Shown in pieces: positions 1 through 6,032 of a stretch of 6,032 bases of DNA. Made by a program: the position numbers and the translations under genes. This DNA is from Lachnoclostridium sp. UBA933 (GTDB lineage: Bacteria > Bacillota > Clostridia > Lachnospirales > Lachnospiraceae), in the NCBI GenBank assembly GCA_002293545.1, contig DBDL01000053.1, positions 1,426-7,457 of the forward strand, written 5' to 3'. Below the pieces are notes generated by a model. That model was given only the letters and a program-made list of their open reading frames with translations, made no database searches and was not told the origin of the DNA. Numbering within the stretch: position 1 is the stretch's first letter; the number at the start of each line of letters is the position of its first letter.

Positions 1-652
1 ATATAAATAAAACAGCATTAGGAACAAGGTTCTTTATTTCCTTAATCCCCCTATAAAAATATTGCTCATCACAAATATAAACCTCATCTTTATACATTGG
101 ATGAAGAAAATCTCCTCTTCGGATTGTTACACATACGGAATCAGAAGAAGTTATTAAATGATACATTTTCTTGTTATGGTTCAAAATGGGGTATTTGGAT
201 GAAATTTCTTTTTTGATAATATTATCTATTTTATGAAAATACTTTGGTGATTCAAAGTAGCCAATAACCACCTTGTCCTTTACAAACTTAAACGAATCAT
301 GGAAATCAATAAAGCCATCATTCAAGCAAAAAATCCCAAATTTATTTAATAACCAAGATAATTTCCTTTGTTTCTTGTTCATCACAATATAACCATCGCC
401 TTTGATATAAAACATTAATAAACGCAGCAGAAGTTTTTGAGTTCGGGAATAATCTTTTTTTGTTGTAATATCATAATCACAGACATTAAAATTTACCAAC
501 TGATTTTTCCAACCGTGTTCTTCATCCTTTCGATTGATTACTGCTTCAAAATTAATCGTCAGCTTATCATTATATTTTACTGTCAAATATCTCGCAAAAG
601 CATACTGAAATAATTGATTGCCTAACCTTTCACGGATTTCTAAATATATCAT
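1..652 (-). CDS. GT11 family glycosyltransferase (probable alpha-1,2-fucosyltransferase), partial, 3' end outside window
   Basis: The frame runs open from an ATG at 650-652 to the left edge, giving 217 complete residues. The N terminus reads MIYLEIRERLGNQLFQYAFA. The GNQLFQYAFAR stretch (residues 11-21) is the hallmark N-terminal motif of GT11, usually preceded by a GG/GR-LGN form; here Glu8 replaces the usual Gly. GYFESPKYF at 131-139 matches the family's GYxQSxKYF segment. VTIRRGDF at 175-182 matches the HxRRGDY donor-binding motif, with Thr176 replacing His and Phe182 replacing Tyr. GT11 enzymes transfer L-fucose from GDP-fucose, usually in alpha-1,2 linkage to galactose, in O-antigen, capsule or exopolysaccharide synthesis, acting at the cytoplasmic face. 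Bacterial members have roughly 290 residues, so about 70 are missing, including the expected FSDD-type motif just after the visible VLFI. It follows the hydrolase gene by 86 bp. No signal peptide is seen. The family call is strong; linkage and acceptor are inferred. Confidence 0.88.
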   Translation of the reverse strand, partial: MIYLEIRERLGNQLFQYAFARYLTVKYNDKLTINFEAVINRKDEEHGWKNQLVNFNVCDYDITTKKDYSRTQKLLLRLLMFYIKGDGYIVMNKKQRKLSWLLNKFGIFCLNDGFIDFHDSFKFVKDKVVIGYFESPKYFHKIDNIIKKEISSKYPILNHNKKMYHLITSSDSVCVTIRRGDFLHPMYKDEVYICDEQYFYRGIKEIKNLVPNAVLFI

Positions 653-738
653 AGCGTACTCCTTTGTATTTCATCTTTTATCTGTATATAATCATATTTT
701 ATAACCGTATCGTTCTCATCATTTTTTCCGAACTATTT
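653..738. other. Intergenic gap between hydrolase and fucosyltransferase genes
   Basis: This is 86 bp of very AT-rich sequence. I see no GC-rich stem followed by a T run on the minus strand, so no intrinsic terminator closes the hydrolase gene. TATAAA and TATATA hexamers occur on the minus strand around 683-703 and could serve as -10 boxes, but no good -35 box lies about 17 bases upstream. A separate weak promoter for the GT11 gene is possible but not supported. Confidence 0.5.
659..665 (-). promoter_or_regulatory. Ribosome binding site of the GT11 gene
   Basis: The minus strand reads AAAGGAG, six bases before the ATG at 650-652. This near-perfect Shine-Dalgarno sequence fixes the start, which also gives the expected MIYLEI beginning of a GT11 protein. 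A competing ATG slightly upstream, which overlaps the site in another frame, stops after 14 codons. Confidence 0.85.
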
Positions 739-3700
739 TTAATAATATATACGCGGTGTAGTTAAAACCCCCATTTCCCTTAATTGATATTGATAGGACC
801 AGTCAACTCCTTGGGTTCTCCATGCATTCGGTCCGTACCATTGATAATTTCGTATGGTGTTATGAACGGCACCAAAAGAATTAAACCGATTACCATATAC
901 CGTAATCTGTATTAAATGCATCCCCTTACTTAAGGAACCCAGACGAATCCTGTTGGGTTCAAACGCAATATTCCCCATCTTTTTTCCATCAACTGCTATC
1001 TTTAAAACCGGACTGCTCCAATGCGGAATTTCAAGCATTATATCCGATCCATCTGACTCATAATGGCATTCATATGTTACATTGCCGGAATAAAACGGCA
1101 ATTTCTGATTAACCCAATTAGAAAAAAATAACGTTTCCGGTGCATCAATTATCTTTGAATTACTTCCCATTAATTCAACACCGAAATCTCCCAAAAGATA
1201 GCTCCATTCGATATCTGTATCCGGAGAGAATGGAATTTCTAAAATCAATTCGTTTTCCCCCATCTCCAAATCCGATATGGGATATTTATGTATAGACTCA
1301 TCTACATAATAACCTGCTTTTTTTAATTCTACTCTCTTTTTATTTACATATAATTTTACGTTATCCGTATATTCGCAGGCTAGTATTGGATTCTTGACTT
1401 TAATCGCTGAGTCGATCCTATATTTTAATCTTAATAAATGCTCTGTTTTTCCTTGAAAGGATTCCACCCACGGCTGCGCTTTCCCGCTTGTCCTGCTTTG
1501 ATATCCAAGCTGCCACCTTATGGATTCATCAATGCGAAGCAGTTCTTCTTTTGGCATCCATTCATTATCATCGAGCTGATATTCTGCCATGTCCAATAAT
1601 AAAACATTGGGTTCTGAAAGATGAAATTTTACCGGTTCTTCTAAGTATCGGGAATTCTCATATTGACAATGTATCTTTGGTTTCCCGCCATACATCCGAT
1701 CTTCTGTAACAGGCTCCAGTAAAAAAAGAATGCTGTCATAATTATAAAACTCATATCTAATTTCCGTACATCCATTCTTTGTCAACGACGGGTGAATATT
1801 TATTTGACCGCTTATGGTATCATAGAGTGTTACCCGATATCGTCCCTTTACTGTAATTATGATTTTTTCCAAACCATCTGATTCATGATTAAAGATCTGT
1901 CTTATGATATTCGTCGTTTCCACTGCATAGACATGACAAATAAACAACCATCTATCATTTCCATCCTCTCTCATTTGGTAAAATATATTATTCGTTCTAT
2001 TGCCATCTTCCTGTTTTATTTCTATATCACGATATTCATATAACGTTTCAAGAATACGATTCTTTGAAAACGGAATCCTCGTACATTTTTTTGCTAATTG
2101 ATGAACCCGGTCCGATTGCACACCGTCTATATATCTTGCAATATCTCCCATAAAGATGATTTTTCCGCCTTGCTTTTGAAATTGTTCCAGATACAAGGTC
2201 GTTTTCTGCCGAAGAGTTATGCAACCGGGTATAACTATCACGTCATACATCATTTCACCAATTTTTATCGGTGCAAAAACCGGCACCTTTACTAACTCCG
2301 GCAAAAGAGATTCCGCTATGAAATCAAAATCAATTAGTCCGAAAAGAAGCCACTGGGTTATATTTTGAAAATGTTCCTCCAACTCATCTCTAATCCCGGA
2401 AGTTTGCTCAACTGTCCCCCAATACAGCCAATATGATTCAATGGGGTGAATCACGCCGACTCTGACTTTGGCTTTCCCTCTGGTAAGTGCCGTATTAATA
2501 CGGCTAAAGTAGTCTTCAATGAAAGAATATTCCTTATACCAAGGCGACTGATACCCGATTGATGCGGGATAATCCCTCTTATTTTCACCAGCCATTGATA
2601 CCCATGATAAATGATGCACTCTTGTTGTAACTCCCAATGCTGCTAACCAATCTCCACCAAGCTTGTGTCCCTTAAAATCAAAATCCCAATTTGTTACCCC
2701 ATACATTTCACATATCACACCTGGTCTGCCAAATTGACGGCTTGCACTCTGCACCTGTTTTGCTGTTGTAAATTCTCTGCTGTTGCACAATACATCCATC
2801 CCCGGCAATTGAAATGAACGATACGACCTCATTGCTTCCCCCAATGATTTTGTTTGGGAATGCAGACTGCGTTCCTCCATCATATGTCCGGTCAGCATAA
2901 TATCATGTTCTGAACACCAGTTTCCAATATTATCAGCAAATGCTTGCGTAAATCGTTCACATAAATGTTCATGATAGCGATACCTTGCCAAAGATACTTG
3001 ATTATCAGGCAATTGCCATAGCAATTCCGGCAGGTAATCACTAATGTGGTTATGATAGATTTCAAAATAGGTATCATCAAAATCATCGGTATACGGTAAT
3101 ATTATATTTCTTTTTTCATAAGGATTCTGCAAACTTTGTTTTTCTGGAAATTGTGGTTCATCTGTAAAAATTGCCGGAACGGATTTCCCGAATTCCTGAC
3201 CAATTTCCCGATGATACAACGCATGTGTCAAGTTAATAAAATAATCAATGGCATCTTTGTCCAATGTATTTACATATGCTTGATGATTATACCAAGGACT
3301 TTCCTCTGCAATCTCCATATAAACCCACCATATATGATCATCACACTGCGATTCATCGTCCCTATCTAGTTTATGATAGGTTGTCATAAATCCATTTTCC
3401 AAAACCACCTTGAACTTTGCTATATAATACCCTTTATATTTGTCCTGTTGTTTCAAAAACAACTCTCGGCTTTCGCAATATTGTTCATCCATTTTATACG
3501 GTGTAAAAAGAAGATGCCTTGACTTATAATTTTCATTCTTTGTAACATATCCGCCCGCAGTACCGGACGGCCAACGGTCTTCATCATATAGCCAGCATAA
3601 CATATTTTCCTGCTTGGCTTTTTCAATACATTGTTTTACATAATCCATAAATACCTTCCCCAGATAAGGTATCCTTAATCCTGTCCGAACATGTATATGA

Positions 3701-3867
3701 AAGCCGCCCATGCCCATTTCTTTGAAGCAATCAATTTCCCGTGTCAACAGCTCAGGATTCAATTCACAATTCCATGCCCAAAAAGGAGTTCCCCGAAAAG
3801 AGGCAGTTGGATTCTCAAAAAGTTCCGGTGTCAATTTATTTTTTTTCTCATTATAATAGCTCCACAT
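739..3867 (-). CDS. Large cytoplasmic glycoside hydrolase, GH106-like (alpha-L-rhamnosidase-like), substrate unknown
   Basis: The protein has 1042 residues, ends in TAA, and starts at an ATG preceded by GGGAG. Residues about 20-460 look like a (beta/alpha)8 barrel. They open with RGTPFWAWN (25-33), GFHIHVRTGL (55-64) and YDEDRWPSGTAGG (94-106), motifs I associate with GH106-like hydrolases. Acid candidates are Glu237 in FTDEP (234-238), Glu331 in HMMEE and Glu387 in CEMYG (386-390). Residues about 468-580 (VRVGVIHP, YDVIVIPG, GGKIIFMGD) resemble the class I amidotransferase-like domain seen in the middle of several large glycosidases. Residues about 810-1042 look like beta-sandwich, galactose-binding-type modules (VKLYVNKKRV, GENELILEI, VLKIAVDGKK), ending with NSFGAVHN. 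The hydrophilic N terminus has no signal peptide and there are no membrane helices, so it should act on imported oligosaccharides or internal glycans. It lies 33 bp after metA and 86 bp before the fucosyltransferase gene. Hydrolase is a firm call; the family and rhamnose specificity are tentative. Confidence 0.78.
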   Translation of the reverse strand: MWSYYNEKKNKLTPELFENPTASFRGTPFWAWNCELNPELLTREIDCFKEMGMGGFHIHVRTGLRIPYLGKVFMDYVKQCIEKAKQENMLCWLYDEDRWPSGTAGGYVTKNENYKSRHLLFTPYKMDEQYCESRELFLKQQDKYKGYYIAKFKVVLENGFMTTYHKLDRDDESQCDDHIWWVYMEIAEESPWYNHQAYVNTLDKDAIDYFINLTHALYHREIGQEFGKSVPAIFTDEPQFPEKQSLQNPYEKRNIILPYTDDFDDTYFEIYHNHISDYLPELLWQLPDNQVSLARYRYHEHLCERFTQAFADNIGNWCSEHDIMLTGHMMEERSLHSQTKSLGEAMRSYRSFQLPGMDVLCNSREFTTAKQVQSASRQFGRPGVICEMYGVTNWDFDFKGHKLGGDWLAALGVTTRVHHLSWVSMAGENKRDYPASIGYQSPWYKEYSFIEDYFSRINTALTRGKAKVRVGVIHPIESYWLYWGTVEQTSGIRDELEEHFQNITQWLLFGLIDFDFIAESLLPELVKVPVFAPIKIGEMMYDVIVIPGCITLRQKTTLYLEQFQKQGGKIIFMGDIARYIDGVQSDRVHQLAKKCTRIPFSKNRILETLYEYRDIEIKQEDGNRTNNIFYQMREDGNDRWLFICHVYAVETTNIIRQIFNHESDGLEKIIITVKGRYRVTLYDTISGQINIHPSLTKNGCTEIRYEFYNYDSILFLLEPVTEDRMYGGKPKIHCQYENSRYLEEPVKFHLSEPNVLLLDMAEYQLDDNEWMPKEELLRIDESIRWQLGYQSRTSGKAQPWVESFQGKTEHLLRLKYRIDSAIKVKNPILACEYTDNVKLYVNKKRVELKKAGYYVDESIHKYPISDLEMGENELILEIPFSPDTDIEWSYLLGDFGVELMGSNSKIIDAPETLFFSNWVNQKLPFYSGNVTYECHYESDGSDIMLEIPHWSSPVLKIAVDGKKMGNIAFEPNRIRLGSLSKGMHLIQITVYGNRFNSFGAVHNTIRNYQWYGPNAWRTQGVDWSYQYQLREMGVLTTPRIYY

Positions 3868-3871
3868 GTTT

Positions 3872-3878
3872 CTCTCCC
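3872..3878 (-). promoter_or_regulatory. Ribosome binding site of the hydrolase gene
   Basis: The minus strand reads GGGAGAG, with its GGGAG core six bases before the ATG at 3865-3867. It supports this start, whose protein then reaches the RGTPFWAWN motif after 24 residues, as expected for an unsecreted family member. The site lies within the 33-bp gap after metA. That gap shows no terminator, so readthrough from metA is likely. Confidence 0.75.
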
Positions 3879-3900
3879 AATCATTTTATCAGGGGCTTCC

Positions 3901-4803
3901 CTACCACTCATACGGCGTCTGCTGATAGACGTAATAATTGATCCAGTTTGTATACAGCGCATTAGAGTGTGCACGCCATGTAAGCAGGGGACGGTCTTTC
4001 CTGTCTTTCCAATAATAATTGACCGGCTTTTCAATCGCCAGACCGCCTTCCAGATCCCTTTTATACTCTTTATCCAATGTCATACGGTCATACTCCGGAT
4101 GTCCGGTCATATAAATCTGGCTTCCGTTTTGATTCATCATTAAAAAGATACCGGCTTCCTCAGAATCTGCCAGGACAATCAATTCTTTGTTGGCATAGAT
4201 ATCCTCTTTGGCAACCATCGTATGACGGGAATGCGGGATATAAAATTCATCATCAAATCCTCGGAGCAGAGGGGTTTTTCTATGATAAACCTGATGCTTG
4301 TAAACGCCGAATAATTTTTCCTTTAACGGCTTCTTTATGATTCCATAGTGATAATAAAGACCTGCATAGGCCCCCCAGCAAATATGTAAGGTAGAAGTCA
4401 CATTTGATTTTGACCACTCCATAATATGTTTTAATTCTTCCCAATAAATAACTTCTTCAAAATCTATTTTTTCTACGGGGGCACCGGTAATAATCAGACC
4501 GTCCAATTTGAGGTCTTGGATATCTTCATATGTTTTATAAAATTCATCCAAGTGGCTTTGCGGTGTATTTTTCCCGATGTAAGTAGCTGTCGTGATAAAT
4601 GTAATCTCCAACTGTAACGGTGTATTGGATAAACTCCGCAGCATTTGAACCTCCGTATCTTCTTTTAGAGGCATCAGATTAAGAATCCCGATTTTCAAAG
4701 GACGAATTTCCTGTGATAACGCACGGGTTTTGCCCATCATAAAAATATTTTCTTCTTCCATAATTTTTTTAGCCGGTAAATTTTCCGCAACCTTGATTGG
4801 CAT
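3901..4803 (-). CDS. metA: MetA-type homoserine O-acyltransferase, predicted to use acetyl-CoA
   Basis: The enzyme acylates the hydroxyl of L-homoserine, the first committed step from homoserine to methionine, in the cytoplasm. It has 300 residues, close to the usual length of about 300-309. Residues align with E. coli MetA without a shift: Cys142 in HICWGAYAG is the nucleophile, and His235 and Glu237 in TGHPEYDR complete the triad. Lys47 follows LNLMPL, and Arg249 precedes the DLEGG...KPVNYY region. Position 111 is Glu (TGAPVEKIDF). In this family Glu111 is reported to favour acetyl-CoA, while Gly111 gives succinyl-CoA use, so the product is predicted to be O-acetylhomoserine (often named metAA). 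The ATG at 4801-4803 has GGAG at 4812-4815, eight bases upstream. It lies 50 bp after ligA and 33 bp before the hydrolase gene. All key residues are present and it looks functional. Acyl donor specificity is inference from one residue. Confidence 0.95.
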   Translation of the reverse strand: MPIKVAENLPAKKIMEEENIFMMGKTRALSQEIRPLKIGILNLMPLKEDTEVQMLRSLSNTPLQLEITFITTATYIGKNTPQSHLDEFYKTYEDIQDLKLDGLIITGAPVEKIDFEEVIYWEELKHIMEWSKSNVTSTLHICWGAYAGLYYHYGIIKKPLKEKLFGVYKHQVYHRKTPLLRGFDDEFYIPHSRHTMVAKEDIYANKELIVLADSEEAGIFLMMNQNGSQIYMTGHPEYDRMTLDKEYKRDLEGGLAIEKPVNYYWKDRKDRPLLTWRAHSNALYTNWINYYVYQQTPYEW

Positions 4804-4853
4804 AGACTAATCTCCATTCTCAAACTGATTTATAAAACCATTGTTTCATCATA
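4804..4853. other. Intergenic gap between ligA and metA
   Basis: Only 50 bp separate the ligA TGA from the metA ATG. On the minus strand the gap holds the metA Shine-Dalgarno GGAG (4812-4815) and a TTTTATAAAT stretch that could be a -10 box, but I find no credible -35 box at the right distance. It is too short for an S-box (SAM) riboswitch or T-box leader, and no terminator stem is visible. Co-transcription with ligA is the simplest reading. Confidence 0.5.
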
Positions 4854-6032
4854 TCATGTTCCCTCTAATAATTCAAGAAGCGCTTCTTCTGTCAATATCG
4901 GAATACCTAATTGATTCGCTTTTTTATTTTTGGAAGAAGCGGATAAACGATCATTATTTATCAGATAATCCGTATTTTTTGAAACCGAACCGGTCACTTT
5001 CCCGCCGGCCGCTTCAATTCTTTCCTTGCATTCATCCCTATTGGTAAAATGATTCAGCGAACCGGTAATAACAAATGTTTTTCCGTCCAGGGATGCCTTT
5101 ATTTCCTGTTCTGGTTTCATGATATTGATTTCATTCCATATGGCGTCCGCTTGCCTTTTCCGTTCCTCGTTCTGAAAATAAGATACGAAATTCTTTGCCA
5201 GAACTTCACCGACACCGTCAACCGCACTCAGTTGTTCTTCGGTCAATGTATTCATTTCCGGCAAATCATACGGAAATTCACGGCAAATCAGCTTTGCCAT
5301 ACTCAGCCCGATTCCTTTGATTCCTAAACTGTATACTAATCTTGGCAAGGTTATATTTCTTGCGCTCTGAATAGATTCTAAAAGATTTTGACAGGACTTT
5401 TCTCCAAACCCTTCCATCTTCGTTAAGCATTCCTTGTGCCGGTCAAGATGAAATAAATCCGCCGGTTCTTTTACAAGTCCTGCTGCAATAAACTTTTCCA
5501 GCGTAGATTCTGACAATCCGTCAATATTTATCGCATTCCGGCTTACAAAATGCGATAGCTGCTTTATTCTTTTGGCTTCACAATATTCATTGGGGCAAAT
5601 CAAAACCTCCGTACCCTTTTCATTCAGATGCTCGGTATGGCTTCCGCAAACCGGACAGGTATCCGGTATATTCATGTTCCCGCTTCTTGTTTTATTCTCT
5701 TCGATTTGCGGGATAATCATATTGGCTTTGTAAACGGTGATGACATCCCCGATTCCCAGTTTCAATTCGTCTAAAATACTCAGATTATGCACGCTTGCCC
5801 TGCTGACTGTCGTACCCTCCAGTTCCACCGGTTCAAATACGGCAATGGGGTTGATTAAGCCGGTCCGTGACGCACTCCATTCAATTTCCAGCAGCTTTGT
5901 TTCCGCCAATTCATCCTTCCACTTAAAAGCAATGGAATCTTTCGGAAACTTGGCGGTACGCCCCAATGACCTGCCATATGCAATATCATTATAGGATAAA
6001 ACAAGACCGTCACTCGGTAAATCGTTGACCTT
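4854..6032 (-). CDS. ligA: NAD+-dependent DNA ligase LigA, C-terminal part (5' end outside window)
   Basis: LigA seals nicks in DNA using NAD+, joining Okazaki fragments and finishing repair. The frame is open to the right edge, giving 392 residues of an expected ~650. A TTG at 5964-5966 can mimic a start, but the preceding 22 codons (KVNDLPSDGLVLSYNDIAYG...) are clearly LigA, so the gene continues beyond the edge. Visible domains: end of the adenylation domain with DGLVLSYND (motif IV region) and IAFKW (motif V, Lys kept); OB fold from about EWSASRTG to KANMIIPQI; Cys4 zinc finger (CPVC...C....C, 5580-5657); helix-hairpin-helix repeats (KMEGFGEKS, GIKGIG, VDGVGE); and a C-terminal BRCT domain (DGKTFVITGSL to the end, about 4857-5090). 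The KxDG adenylation lysine lies outside the window. Compared by eye with E. coli LigA, several conserved residues differ: motif IV Lys to Ser, VGRTG to ASRTG, and RAGDVIP to KANMIIP. It could be the main ligase of a divergent clade or a second paralogue. Confidence 0.95.
   Translation of the reverse strand, partial: KVNDLPSDGLVLSYNDIAYGRSLGRTAKFPKDSIAFKWKDELAETKLLEIEWSASRTGLINPIAVFEPVELEGTTVSRASVHNLSILDELKLGIGDVITVYKANMIIPQIEENKTRSGNMNIPDTCPVCGSHTEHLNEKGTEVLICPNEYCEAKRIKQLSHFVSRNAINIDGLSESTLEKFIAAGLVKEPADLFHLDRHKECLTKMEGFGEKSCQNLLESIQSARNITLPRLVYSLGIKGIGLSMAKLICREFPYDLPEMNTLTEEQLSAVDGVGEVLAKNFVSYFQNEERKRQADAIWNEINIMKPEQEIKASLDGKTFVITGSLNHFTNRDECKERIEAAGGKVTGSVSKNTDYLINNDRLSASSKNKKANQLGIPILTEEALLELLEGT

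Noticed and set aside
653..738. Possible hairpin terminator or promoter after the hydrolase gene
   Set aside because: Only a short imperfect inverted match around AACGATACGGTT was seen, without a stable stem or a following T run; the -10-like hexamers lack a partner.
3868..3900. Terminator between metA and the hydrolase
   Set aside because: The 33 bases contain no self-complementary stem; they mainly hold the hydrolase ribosome binding site.
3831..4034. Minus-strand 67-codon frame overlapping the metA 3' end and the hydrolase start
   Set aside because: It is out of frame with both real genes and reads as low-information, Arg/Ile-rich shadow sequence; each real gene has its own motifs and ribosome binding site.
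3691..4143. Plus-strand open frame of 150 codons spanning the hydrolase start and metA end
   Set aside because: It lies antisense to two well-supported genes, resembles no family I know, and its composition looks like the reverse of coding sequence.
4804..4853. Possible promoter for metA (TTTTATAAAT as a -10 box)
   Set aside because: No recognisable -35 hexamer lies at 16-18 bases, and AT-rich gaps yield such hexamers by chance.
5964..5966. TTG as the start of the ligase
   Set aside because: The 22 codons upstream to the window edge continue the LigA adenylation domain (DGLVLSYND, IAYGRSLG), so this is an internal leucine.
1..6032. CRISPR arrays, tRNA genes, insertion sequences or phage attachment repeats
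   Set aside because: No regularly spaced repeats, cloverleaf-like segments, transposase frames or flanking direct repeats were noticed on either strand.

Overview
The window carries four protein genes, all on the minus strand. In transcription order (right to left) they are: the C-terminal part of an NAD+-dependent DNA ligase (ligA, running off the right edge), a MetA-type homoserine O-acyltransferase, a 1042-residue glycoside hydrolase resembling GH106 alpha-L-rhamnosidases, and the N-terminal three quarters of a GT11 fucosyltransferase (running off the left edge). The gaps are 50, 33 and 86 bp. I see no convincing terminator hairpin, riboswitch, tRNA, IS element or CRISPR array.

The host is most likely an AT-rich low-GC Gram-positive (Bacillota), plausibly a Lachnospiraceae-type gut Clostridia. 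This inference rests on strong GGAG ribosome binding sites, the AT-rich codon use, and the style of the LigA (DGLVLSYND, ANMIIPQI) and MetA proteins, which recall that group. It is recognition from memory, not a search result.

Region by region: 4854-6032 is ligA, with the end of the adenylation domain, OB fold, Cys4 zinc finger, helix-hairpin-helix repeats and BRCT. Several positions that are catalytic in E. coli LigA appear substituted. 3901-4803 is metA with an intact Cys/His/Glu triad and Glu111, which predicts acetyl-CoA use. 739-3867 is the hydrolase, which has no signal peptide and so probably acts in the cytoplasm. 1-652 is the fucosyltransferase gene, the most AT-rich part (about 30% GC in hand-counted lines against about 43% in ligA).

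The first two genes are housekeeping (DNA replication/repair, methionine synthesis). The last two are carbohydrate genes and look like accessory cargo placed after them on the same strand. A GT11 enzyme suggests a fucosylated surface polysaccharide or glycan. Whether the hydrolase works with it or on an imported sugar cannot be decided from this window. No clearly new multi-gene system is visible; the best leads are the divergent ligase residues and the hydrolase/fucosyltransferase pair.
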